Assembly: GCA_900469955.1 (NCBI GenBank)
Contig: UBYX01000003.1
Location: 124,001-188,000 of the forward strand
DNA: 64,000 nucleotides
Source: Hyphomicrobiales bacterium
GTDB taxonomy: Bacteria > Pseudomonadota > Alphaproteobacteria > Rhizobiales > Rhizobiaceae
Reading direction: 5' to 3'
This document shows positions 1-8,900 of the stretch, one piece after another (the stretch's first letter is position 1; each line of letters starts with the position of its first letter). Under the pieces are notes generated by a model. The model was not told the origin of the DNA. It saw only the letters and a list, made by a program, of their open reading frames with translations, and did no database searches. Both the position numbers and the translations under genes were made by a program.

Positions 1-934
1 CGATGGGCGGCAGCGTGGCTGGGCGATGATGTCCTTGGTTCTGACCGCGATCGTCATGATTGCGATCGAGTTGGCTTGGGGCGGTTCCCGCGAGCATCTG
101 GGGGATTTGAGGGCGGCGGCAAACGTAAGCGGCGGGCGCGATGTGGCAAGCCTGATCCGCAACATGCTGGACAACCTCTCGGACCTCACGCTGTTTTGGT
201 TGGTCGCAGGTATTGCGGTTTGGCAGGCGCGCAGTATCGCTGACCTGCTCTTCTACGGGTTCTGCTTCGTCGCAGGTCTGCTCATCCTAAACCAGAACGC
301 CCATGGCTGGGGCATCATCACCCTTTATAGCGGCGTCGCGGTTGCGGTGGAGCGCACTGTACGTTTGGCTTCGGTTGGAAAACGGAACGCCGTGCCGACA
401 CGGCTCGTCTTGGGCCTGCCGCTGCTTGTCCTTTTCCTCTTCCTCCCCCCCATTGCCCATTATGGGGCTGCGTTGGCACTTCATTCTGCGCTTGCCGGAG
501 CAGATGCCGGCGAGCCTCTCGGACCACCGCTCTTTGACGACCTGAGAAACTTCGAGCCGCCGGAGGGCCAGCCGCGGTTCATGATGCAGTATGTGGACAG
601 CATAAAGAGCGGTGGCGAGCTGCTACGGACACTTGGCGTTGATCTTGAACGGGTGTTGGTGCTCGATTTCGTCAATCCGTTTTCGGCGGGACTGAACATA
701 CGGCCCCCGACGGGAGACAGCTCCTGGCTGCATTGGAAGCGAAACATCGATGAACGAAACCATCCGCCTGCCGAAGTCCTCTTTGCCGATGTGAAGATCG
801 TAATGATCCCGAAGCCCGGCATCAACGGCCTTCCGTTGCAGGACCTTTACGGGAGCTACATCTCGAGGGAGTTCCAGCTGCTAAGGGAGACCAGCGAGTG
901 GACGGTCTACCTGCGACGTCAAGCGGGTGGTTGA
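1..934 (+). CDS. Membrane protein, 3' part only (GT-C-like paralogue 1)
   Basis: The frame is open from the first bases of the window, so the gene begins upstream; the first ATG in view (26) is internal by comparison with the next gene. About 310 residues are visible: several hydrophobic segments, then a soluble C-terminal tail of about 130 residues. The tail shares blocks with the C-terminus of the following gene (LDFVNPFSAG, then a GDS-W-HW block, then PPAE-LFA), so the two are tandem paralogues. The complete neighbour resembles GT-C membrane glycosyltransferases; that function is inferred, not shown. The stop overlaps the region before the next start, which suggests translational coupling. 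Confidence 0.7.
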   Translation, partial: DGRQRGWAMMSLVLTAIVMIAIELAWGGSREHLGDLRAAANVSGGRDVASLIRNMLDNLSDLTLFWLVAGIAVWQARSIADLLFYGFCFVAGLLILNQNAHGWGIITLYSGVAVAVERTVRLASVGKRNAVPTRLVLGLPLLVLFLFLPPIAHYGAALALHSALAGADAGEPLGPPLFDDLRNFEPPEGQPRFMMQYVDSIKSGGELLRTLGVDLERVLVLDFVNPFSAGLNIRPPTGDSSWLHWKRNIDERNHPPAEVLFADVKIVMIPKPGINGLPLQDLYGSYISREFQLLRETSEWTVYLRRQAGG

Positions 935-941
935 GGTGGGC

Positions 942-2510
942 ATGGCGGAAATCCGGGAAGCCCCTACCCGCCTGACGCCCATCGGCAACTTTATGGGGCT
1001 GCGTGGGACGATCATCTGTATCGGTCTGTTGCTTGCAGCCATCCTTGCGCTGCCCGGCCGGACCATTACGACCAAGTATGTCAACGACCTGTTCATTTTT
1101 CTGGATGGATCATACCGGATCTGGTCGGGCCAAGTGCCGAATCTCGACTTCCACAGCTCCCTCGGGCCGCTCGTGTTCTATTTGCCCGCCGTGGGATTTG
1201 GCCTTACCGGCAGCATGGGCGCTGCGATGCCCGTGGGCATGGGTATCTTGGTTCTCATGTTGGCGGTGGTCTCGGCGGAGATAATCGGCAGCCGCATGGC
1301 CTGGAAAACCGGTCTCCCCCTATCACTGTTCCTGCTTCTGATAGCAGCCGCTCCCGCCAACCCGGGCGAACGGATCGGCGAACTTTCCTTCGCGATGTTC
1401 TATAACCGCATGGGCTGGGCGGCATTGGGTCTTTTGCTGGTAATGTATCTGCCGCGCCGAACTCGTTCGGCAAAAACGGACCTGGTGGACGGGATCTGCG
1501 CATCTTTTCTCGTGCTCCTCATGCTCTACACGAAGATCACCTATGGTGTGGTCCAACTCGCCTTCTTGGTTTTTATGCTCTCCGATCGGCACCAGTTCCG
1601 CTGGGTCCTGCAGGCTTTGCTCACCATCGTAACCTTGCCGCTCCTCATCGAGTTGATCTGGCAAGGAGGGGGCATGTACCTTTCTGACATTCGCTCTGCG
1701 GCAGAGGTCAGCGGCGGCTTGCCGACAGCGCAAGGATTGGCGGATGTGGTTTCCAAGAACCTGCACGATATTGCCGTCTATGGGATATTTGCGTGCATCC
1801 TTGTCATCGCCCGACGGAGGTTCAGGGATGTCCTTTATATCGTCTTCTGCGCAACAACCGGGCTGCTGATCATCGACCAGAATTTCCAGTTCGTGGGGAT
1901 CCTAACGCTCGGAGCGAGTGCCTCTGTTATCGCCGACCTGCTTTTGCGATCGCAATTGCCAATCAAATACCGGGCTTTGGCAAGAGGGCTTCCTTTCCTT
2001 CTTGTGATGCAGCTTTTGCCGGCGACCTTCAGCAATGCCGCCACGCTCGGCATCCATGCTGGCACGGCGATCTCTGGCAATGGTGAGCGGATTTCCCTTG
2101 GAAACCTATCCGGTATCCGCCTGGTGAAGATGTGGGACGAAGACCAGTACCGGTATTTCCACCTCTACAATGAAACCCTCGCCAACGGTGCCGCAGCTCT
2201 CTCGAGGATCGAGCCGGCGCCACAGCCGGCCGTAGTGCTCGATTTTGTTAATCCGTTCTCGGCCGGCATGCCGCTTCCGGCTCCGGAAGGAGACAGCGTT
2301 TGGTACCATTGGGGACGCACCCTCCACGGTGACAGCTATCCTCCTGCAGAGGAGCTTTTTGCCCATGCGAAATTCATCCTTGACCCTAAGTCGCCAATCG
2401 AAATCTGGACCGCCTTGGGGATGCGGAACGTGTATGCCGGCTACATTGCCGAGCACTACACTTTGGCGGTTGAGACGGAGCATTGGCGGATCTATCAACG
2501 GCGGCGTTGA
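942..2510 (+). CDS. Polytopic membrane protein, GT-C glycosyltransferase-like (paralogue 2)
   Basis: Predicted protein of 522 residues with about ten hydrophobic segments and a C-terminal soluble domain of about 150 residues. The first loop after transmembrane segment 1 carries NDLFIFLDGSYRIWSGQVP followed by an acidic residue and a GPL motif. This is the kind of acidic loop plus 'G-x-P-x-x-D' seen in GT-C (GT39/GT87-type) glycosyltransferases, which use polyprenyl-linked sugars. Function is inferred only. A GTG at 927 lies in frame, but ATG 942 is preferred because GAGGTGG sits just upstream. It overlaps or abuts the previous paralogue, so the two are probably one transcript. Confidence 0.75.
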   Translation: MAEIREAPTRLTPIGNFMGLRGTIICIGLLLAAILALPGRTITTKYVNDLFIFLDGSYRIWSGQVPNLDFHSSLGPLVFYLPAVGFGLTGSMGAAMPVGMGILVLMLAVVSAEIIGSRMAWKTGLPLSLFLLLIAAAPANPGERIGELSFAMFYNRMGWAALGLLLVMYLPRRTRSAKTDLVDGICASFLVLLMLYTKITYGVVQLAFLVFMLSDRHQFRWVLQALLTIVTLPLLIELIWQGGGMYLSDIRSAAEVSGGLPTAQGLADVVSKNLHDIAVYGIFACILVIARRRFRDVLYIVFCATTGLLIIDQNFQFVGILTLGASASVIADLLLRSQLPIKYRALARGLPFLLVMQLLPATFSNAATLGIHAGTAISGNGERISLGNLSGIRLVKMWDEDQYRYFHLYNETLANGAAALSRIEPAPQPAVVLDFVNPFSAGMPLPAPEGDSVWYHWGRTLHGDSYPPAEELFAHAKFILDPKSPIEIWTALGMRNVYAGYIAEHYTLAVETEHWRIYQRRR

Positions 2511-2629
2511 ACCTGCGGCATGTCCGACTGCTCAAGCTCGACCGGCTAACGCGTTGGCAGTGGCGCATCAACGCTGATCACCTTGATTGTTCCAGCTTCG
2601 TACGCTGCCGTACCCCCCAGCGATGCCCC

Positions 2630-2654
2630 GGAACAGCGCCCCCTTAAATTCGTT
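2630..2654 (+). promoter_or_regulatory. EcfG-type promoter of the sigma factor gene
   Basis: GGAAC at 2630-2634, 17-base spacer, GTT at 2652-2654. This matches the general-stress sigma consensus of alphaproteobacteria. Expected transcription start is about 2662, 18 bases before the ATG at 2680, so the sigma gene is probably autoregulated. Confidence 0.6.
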
Positions 2655-2679
2655 TCGATGCGGATATGGGAGGCCGAGG

Positions 2680-3171
2680 ATGTTGTATGTAGATCGGGAA
2701 GAGATGTTGGGGCAGCAGATCGTGGAACTACTGCCTCAACTGCGAGCTTTCGCCCGCCGCTTCGAAAGAGACCCAGCCAAGGTTGAAGATCTGGTCCAGG
2801 AAGTTGTCAGCAGAGCTTTGGCGAACCTGGATAAATTCACGGTTGGTACCAATTTGCGTTCCTGGCTCTTTACCATTACCCGAAACACGTTTTGTACCCA
2901 TTTTGCTTTGCGCAAAAGAGAAACTGCCGGACGCGAGGACTGCGTATCAGAGCAGGCCTGGGTGCCTCCTTCTCAAGAGTGGGTCTTACAGATGAGCGAT
3001 TTCATCCGCGCGCTTGACGAGCTGCCCTCAAAATACCGAACGGCACTGGAGCTCGTTCTCATCGAAGGAAAGAGTTACGAGTGGGCCGCGGAGGTCTGTG
3101 ACTGCCCGACTGGCACAATAAAAAGCCGGGTCAACCGAGCAAGAGAGCAGCTCTCGCAACGGCTGACGTAG
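2680..3171 (+). CDS. EcfG-type ECF RNA polymerase sigma factor
   Basis: Predicted 163 residues, the normal size for a two-domain ECF sigma factor. Region 2 is seen as VEDLVQEVVSRAL followed by the RSWLFTITRNTF block; region 4 as LDELPSKYRTALELVL, then YEWAAEVCDCPTGTIKSRV. Both blocks fit the EcfG (general stress response) group. A longer frame starts at 2587, but a good EcfG promoter lies at 2630-2654 and a GGGAGG ribosome site at 2668 precedes ATG 2680, so the short form is chosen. No anti-sigma NepR or PhyR gene is adjacent, so this is likely a secondary, orphan EcfG paralogue. Confidence 0.9.
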   Translation: MLYVDREEMLGQQIVELLPQLRAFARRFERDPAKVEDLVQEVVSRALANLDKFTVGTNLRSWLFTITRNTFCTHFALRKRETAGREDCVSEQAWVPPSQEWVLQMSDFIRALDELPSKYRTALELVLIEGKSYEWAAEVCDCPTGTIKSRVNRAREQLSQRLT

Positions 3172-3174
3172 GAC

Positions 3175-3196
3175 CGCGCGCGCCCCGCGCGATTTT
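3175..3196 (+). terminator. Hairpin terminator after sigma factor gene
   Basis: CGCGCG (3175-3180), five-base loop, CGCGCG (3186-3191), then ATTTT. It lies a few bases after the sigma factor stop. Confidence 0.5.
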
Positions 3197-3329
3197 CGGG
3201 ATTGCCGACTTAGTTATTACTCGTCCTGCTCAGGCATGTAGAACGATTTTCTAATGTCCCTACGCTATTGACGCCTGCACTTTCCGATCTGGTCGTCCTG
3301 AGGACCGGCGTGATTAAGAACGATGGCGC

Positions 3330-5231
3330 TTAACCCGCGCCGGCGGTTGTTCCGCGAGCTGGTTTCGGTCTCTCTTCCGACAGCGCCGCGGAGACCGCCT
3401 TGAAAACTGGATGAATTGGAAGGTCTTCCAGCAAGACTTTCAGTTTCAGCTGCCAGTTCGGATATTCGCTGGAGGTGCCTGGGATGTTCGTGGCCACGCT
3501 CTCTCCTAGCAAGTCTGAGAGCCGCGCCGTCACCAGCATGCTTGGTACCCTTGCCAACAAACGGTGCAGGCCGACTGCGACGTCCGGGGGGATGGCTTCC
3601 CCGTCATTCGAGATGGCCAGGTCAATTGGAACAAGCCCGATCCGGGACAATTCTTGGAGCAGCGCGCCTTTCCGTTTCTGCCTTTCGGAACGCAATTGCA
3701 AGGCAAGCTGGTGATCGATCCGGCCAAGGCGTTCCTCCAGTGAAATATCGTCTGTACTCCACCAGCCGGCAAGCGGCGAAAGATCGTGGGTCGAGAGACA
3801 GGCAAGCGAATGATAGGGGATAGCTTCGAGATTGAAGCCCTGCTCGTCGTAATCTTCGAAGTAGATGACCCGGTAACCCAGTATCCCCGCCTTTTCCATT
3901 GCGGGTCGGAATCCGTCTGGAACGTTACCGAGGTCTTCCCCGACAATAATCGTTCGCTGCGCCTTGGAAATTTCCGCTAGGCTTCGGATCATCTCAGGGA
4001 ACGGATAGCGCAAATATCCTCCAGCCCCTGGTGTATCCCCCTCAGGGATGAGAAATAGCTGCCAAAGGCTCATGGCATGGTCGAGCCGGAGAGCTCCTGC
4101 AAATGACATCGAGGCGCCGACCAGCTTTTTGTAGTGAGAGGTGGATTGGTCGATTAACGGCGCAGGCGACAACGGCACCAGGCCCCAGTCCTGCCCTGCG
4201 GCACTAAAGGCGTCAGGCGGTGCGCCAATATGCATGCCCCGAAGCACGAGGTCAGACCTGGACCAAGTGGAAGACCCATCCGGAACCTCGCCGACGGCAA
4301 AGTCGAAATAAAGTCCAATGCCAAGGCCAACGGCGCTGGCAAAGGACACGACATCCTCGATCTGCAGCGTAGTCAGCCACTGAAGCCACGCGTGGAAGTC
4401 GATCTCTTCCTTATGCGCGGTTGCAAATTCCTGGACCTCCCGGCTTTGATAGTCGCGAAACGGCTGAGGCCAGCCCAGCCAACCACTTCCGTAACCTTTC
4501 TCCGTCATCTGGCTCGAAATGGTTTCGAACAGGCAATGCCCATAAAGGTCATTGCCGCCGGCGATTTTGAAATCGCTGAACGCGATGCGGCTGAAGCGGG
4601 GATCTTGGGGATCGCTGCCTTTCCACCGCCGCCACAGCGTCCTGAGCGCAGCAAGCTTGAGATCGGCAACTCCGACATAGTCCACGGTCTCGGAATATCT
4701 GAGTCTGGCGGCCATTTTCTGATCGATCATATCCTGGGAAAAACCCGGGAGGCTGTCGACGGCAAGGTAGAGGGGGTTGAAAAAGAGGCGGTTGGAGGGC
4801 GAGTAAGGACTGCAGCGGGCCGGGTCCGAAAGAAAAAGCGCGTGGAGGGGATTGAGCCCTATAAAGTCTGCCCCGGTGTCTGCTGCTATTCGACAAAGGT
4901 TCTTCAGATCTTCGAAGTCACCTATTCCGTGGTTGCGCGACGATCTAAGCTCATAAAGCTGTAAGGAAATCCCCCAGACCCGCTCCTCTTGAAGCAGATC
5001 CGGAAGATAGCACTTCGTGCCCTCCGGCACTTCCAGGCGAGGCGTTTGCCTGTCCTCGAGCGAAGCCGAAGGGCTTTGATCGTGAAATCCGAGTGCTTGC
5101 AGCAGCCGAAGTCTTGTCGATCTTGGAACCTCCTGTACGACGCCTTGAAGATCCTCATACGTTGCCTGGATCCCCAACTTTGCGCCAAGCCTGTCGATTG
5201 CGATTTTGTTCTCGTCTTGATGGTTTGCCAT
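3330..5231 (-). CDS. malQ: 4-alpha-glucanotransferase (amylomaltase, GH77)
   Basis: Predicted 633 residues, cytoplasmic. It transfers alpha-1,4-glucan segments between maltodextrins and so belongs to glycogen and maltodextrin turnover. GH77 landmarks are visible: SSRNHGIGDFEDL near the N-terminus, the nucleophile block ALRLDHAM, the acid/base block IVGEDLGNVP, and the third carboxylate in LSTHDLSPLAGWW. The frame extends upstream to 5375, but the start at 5231 is chosen because AAGGA precedes it and an EcfG-type promoter at 5271-5295 would start transcription near 5263, inside the longer version. No other glycogen genes are adjacent. Stress control fits the use of glycogen for trehalose synthesis in rhizobia (inference). 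Confidence 0.93.
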   Translation of the reverse strand: MANHQDENKIAIDRLGAKLGIQATYEDLQGVVQEVPRSTRLRLLQALGFHDQSPSASLEDRQTPRLEVPEGTKCYLPDLLQEERVWGISLQLYELRSSRNHGIGDFEDLKNLCRIAADTGADFIGLNPLHALFLSDPARCSPYSPSNRLFFNPLYLAVDSLPGFSQDMIDQKMAARLRYSETVDYVGVADLKLAALRTLWRRWKGSDPQDPRFSRIAFSDFKIAGGNDLYGHCLFETISSQMTEKGYGSGWLGWPQPFRDYQSREVQEFATAHKEEIDFHAWLQWLTTLQIEDVVSFASAVGLGIGLYFDFAVGEVPDGSSTWSRSDLVLRGMHIGAPPDAFSAAGQDWGLVPLSPAPLIDQSTSHYKKLVGASMSFAGALRLDHAMSLWQLFLIPEGDTPGAGGYLRYPFPEMIRSLAEISKAQRTIIVGEDLGNVPDGFRPAMEKAGILGYRVIYFEDYDEQGFNLEAIPYHSLACLSTHDLSPLAGWWSTDDISLEERLGRIDHQLALQLRSERQKRKGALLQELSRIGLVPIDLAISNDGEAIPPDVAVGLHRLLARVPSMLVTARLSDLLGESVATNIPGTSSEYPNWQLKLKVLLEDLPIHPVFKAVSAALSEERPKPARGTTAGAG

Positions 5232-5270
5232 CGAAGTGTCCTTGCCAGTTGCCGGATGTAGCGTTGGGCA

Positions 5271-5295
5271 AACCGGCTTCTCCTCCCAAGGTTCC
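5271..5295 (-). promoter_or_regulatory. EcfG-type promoter of malQ
   Basis: On the minus strand, GGAAC (5295-5291), 17-base spacer, GTT (5273-5271). The predicted start near 5263 gives a leader of about 30 bases to the malQ ATG at 5231. Confidence 0.55.
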
Positions 5296-5507
5296 TGCCC
5301 CTGCGAAGGATGACGCATCCGCTCTTCATCCATCTGGGGACATTCAGCACTTCTGATGGCGTCCTTTTCATCCATCAGGCTGGGCGGCGACGAAAACCGC
5401 CGGGTTCAGACGCAAGTGATGGGGCAAAGCGAGGGTGGTCTCACCCACGCCCCTAGTGACCGCTTCCGAACGGCGAAAATGTTTCTGAAGGGGCAACAGG
5501 ATCGGAC

Positions 5508-5532
5508 GGAACGTTGCCTCTTCAGAACAGTT
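5508..5532 (+). promoter_or_regulatory. EcfG-type promoter of small secreted protein gene
   Basis: GGAAC at 5508-5512, 17-base spacer, GTT at 5530-5532. A start near 5540 leaves a short leader containing the TAGGAG ribosome site before ATG 5557. Confidence 0.6.
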
Positions 5533-5556
5533 CGATCCGCAATAGGAGAACACACG

Positions 5557-5835
5557 ATGACCAATTCCGCGCTTCCCGCTGTACTGCTCGCTCTTGCTCT
5601 TTGCGGTCCGGCCGCAGCACAACAAGGCGGGACCTTCACGCCTGATACAAACACCTCACCGGATACCAATTCCGGTGGCCCCGTCGGCACGCAGGCGGTG
5701 GACCGCCCGCTCAATGCCGTTCCAAACGATGTGGGCAAGGCTGGGAAGGACTGCGAAAAAATGTCCGGCACGGTTTCCGCGCAGCGCCCCGCCACATCGG
5801 GACAACACGAGCAGCAACCTCAGAAAAAGTGCTGA
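5557..5835 (+). CDS. Small secreted protein of unknown function
   Basis: Predicted 92 residues. The first 22 or so form a signal peptide (hydrophobic stretch ending in an AAAQQ-type cleavage region). The mature part is short, polar and rich in Pro, Gly, Thr, Gln and Asn, with two Cys (one at the C-terminus), and looks disordered. The start is fixed by TAGGAGAA at 5543 and by the EcfG-type promoter just upstream; the frame is open further upstream, but that part would precede the promoter. No known domain was recognised. Small exported proteins of this kind are common in general-stress regulons (family knowledge); a role in envelope stress is only a guess. Confidence 0.75.
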   Translation: MTNSALPAVLLALALCGPAAAQQGGTFTPDTNTSPDTNSGGPVGTQAVDRPLNAVPNDVGKAGKDCEKMSGTVSAQRPATSGQHEQQPQKKC

Positions 5836-5942
5836 CGACGAGCCATTAAACCGAAAGTTTTTTGTCGCTGACCAAAAATTTGGCCGGCTCGGAGATCGTG
5901 CCTGCGGCGTGAGCTCGGGACGCCACAGGCACGGCGATAATA

Positions 5943-8900
5943 TCAACCGATGGTCATCAGGCTGGCATTGCCCCCGGCGGCCGCGGTGTTGATCGAGATT
6001 GAAACTTCCTCCAGAAGCCAATTCAAGCAGTAGGCTTCGATGTCTGTTTCGATCTCTCTGGTTGTCGCGGACTGCACGAGCACGAGCGGACCGTCCAACG
6101 CAGCGATCTTTTGATTGACCTCCAGGACGCGATCCGGATCGCCCTCCACAAGAGCTGCGGCGAATGGCCCGTCGGCATCCCAGTCCGATGTCCAGGAGAT
6201 ACGCCCAGCTATGCCTGACGGGACATCCTGCAACGCCCGACGCAACTCCGAGCTGTCGTCAATGACAATCCGGTTGCCCGTCGCGAGCGCCGCAGCTACC
6301 TGCCGATACAAGCCCCGCTCCGTTGCGGGAGCGAGCAGCACTTTCCCGCGTGGATGGAGAGCGTAAAGATTGCGCTCTCCGACAGGGCCTGTCAGCTCCT
6401 TCTCCAGGCCAAGTGCCGACAGGCTTCCGACCTCGCGCGCCGCCTCGGCGTCCTCCTGCTGCCCCTTGCGTGAAAGCCATGTGGCGAACTCCGAAAGCGC
6501 GACATCGGTATGGATCGAGCTGTGTTGTGGCGGAACCGGGGCCTTCTTCACCAGGCGACCGATGTAAAGCGGACCTCCGGCCTTTGGCCCGGTTCCCGAC
6601 AGACCCCTCCCACCAAACGGCTGCACACCGACGACTGCGCCGATGATGTTCCTGTTGACATAGAGGTTACCGGCCTTCACGCGCCTCGTGACATGGGCGA
6701 TGGTTTCATCAAGGCGCGTGTGCAGGCCGAAAGTCAGTCCGTAACCGGAGCCGTTGATGTCATCGATCAGTCGGTCCAGCTCTTCACGCCGATAGCGGAT
6801 CACGTGCAGCACCGGGCCGAATATTTCCTTCGTCAGATCCGACAGCTTCTTCAGCTCGATGATGGTCGGGGGTACGAACGTTCCTTGCTTCACGGCTTCG
6901 GGAAGCGCCAGTTGGTCCACCTTGCAGCCGAGACCGCGCATCCGTTCGATATGCGCATTGATCTCTTCCATCGCGTCGCTGGTAATCACCGGGCCGACAT
7001 CGATGCTCAGCTTGTCGGTTCGACCAATCGTCAACTCCTGCAGTGCCCCCTTCAGCATGTTCAGCGTACGATCTGCGATGTCTTCCTGGAGGCAAAGAAC
7101 CCTAAGCGCCGAGCACCGCTGTCCCGCACTGTCGAACGCCGAGGTGATCACGTCGGCGACAACCTGCTCGGCGAGTGCGGAGGAATCGACGATCATACCG
7201 TTCTGACCACCCGTTTCGGCGATCAGCGGGATAGGCTTGCCATCCTTCGAAAGCCGCGTTGCGAGCTGCGCCTGGATCATTCGAGCGACGCCCGTGGATC
7301 CTGTGAACATCACGCCAGCTGTCTCCGGAGAGTCGATCAAGGCGGCGCCCAAGCGGCCGCTGCCGGGAACGAACTGCAGGGCGCCGCGCGGCACTCCCGC
7401 CTCATGAAGGATCTTGACGCTCTCAAAAGCGATGATCGGCGTGACACCAGCGGGCTTGGCCATCACCGAGTTTCCCGCCACCAGCGCTGCTGCGACCTGA
7501 CCCGTGAAGATCGCCAATGGAAAGTTCCAGGGACTGATGCAGACGATGGCCCCGAGGGGCGCATGGGAGGGACCGAGCGTCCGGCGCGCCTGATCCGCGT
7601 AGTAGCGCAGGAAATCGATAGCCTCCCGGACTTCGCCGATAGCATTCGCAGCCGATTTGCCCGCTTCTCTGATAATGATGCCCATCAGGGTCGTGATGCG
7701 GGATTGCATGATATCGGCGGCGCGATCGAGACACGCAGCACGGTCGGTTGGCGCAACCTTGGCCCAATCGATTGCGCCCTCCGCCGCAAGCCGCGCGACC
7801 CGGGGGGCATCTTCGATTTTTATCTCAGTCACCTCGCCTACGACATCGCGTTGATCGGCCGGGTTCAGGATCGGACGCCTCACACCATCCATCGAACCGT
7901 CGGCCAACAGCGGCGTCGCGTGACAGGACTCGGCTGTGGTGGCGAGGAGATCTTGCGAAAGGGCATGGAGCTCTGCTTCATTCGACAGGTCGATGCCGGA
8001 GGAATTAGGCCTTTCAGAACCAAAAAGACCGCGCGGGTTGGCGATCAGATCGTGCGGCCTGCCCACCGGAGAGATCTCTTGCACAAGATCGACTGGATCG
8101 GCGACAAGATCGTTGACTGATACCATCGGATCGGAGATGCGGTGCACGAAGGACGAATTTGCACCGTTCTCCAAAAGACGGCGCACAAGATAGGCGAGAA
8201 GCGTCTCATGGGTGCCGACCGGTGCGTAGATACGGCAAGGACGATCAAGCTTGCCCTTTCCCACCACTTCGTCATAGAGCGGCTCGCCCATGCCGTGTAG
8301 GCACTGGAACTCATACTTGCCGATTTGGAAATCCGGCCCGGCCAGATGATAGATCGTCGCGAGCGTCTGCGCATTGTGGGTAGCGAACTGCGGAAAGACC
8401 GCGTCGGTAGCCGCCAGCAGTTTGCGGGCGCAGGCGACATAGGCGACATCCGTGTGGACCTTTCTGGTGTAGACCGGGAAGTCCGTCAGACCGTCGAGTT
8501 GAGCGCGCTTGATTTCGGCGTCCCAATATGCGCCCTTGACCAGCCGCACCATCATCCGGCGACCCGAGCGACGCGCTAGGTCGATAATGTAATCAAGCAC
8601 GAACGGGCATCGCTTCCCATAGGCCTGCACCACGAAGCCGAGGCCGTTCCACCCCGTCAAGGCTTCGTCTAGGCTCAGCTCCTCAAGAAGGTCTAGCGAA
8701 AGCTCCAGCCGGTCGGCCTCCTCGGCATCGATATTGAGTCCTATGTCGTATTTGCGGGCGAGGAGCGCCAATGCGCGGACCCGCGGCAGAAGCTCCTCCA
8801 TGACGCGCCTCGATTGCGAGCGGACATAGCGAGGATGCAGAGCCGACAGCTTGATGGAAATGCCCGGCCCTTCGAAGACCCCGCGGCCATCTGATGCCTT

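Larger units (their letters stand above)
5232..5556. other. Divergent promoter region between malQ and the small secreted gene
   Basis: There is no gene on either strand here; upstream in-frame extensions of both neighbours cross it but lack support. It holds two EcfG-type promoters facing apart, at 5271-5295 (minus) and 5508-5532 (plus). Confidence 0.6.

Noticed and set aside
6510-8120. Long plus-strand open frame of about 536 codons
   Set aside because: It lies fully antisense to putA, has an Asp/Arg-rich composition typical of a shadow frame in high-GC DNA, and no motif.
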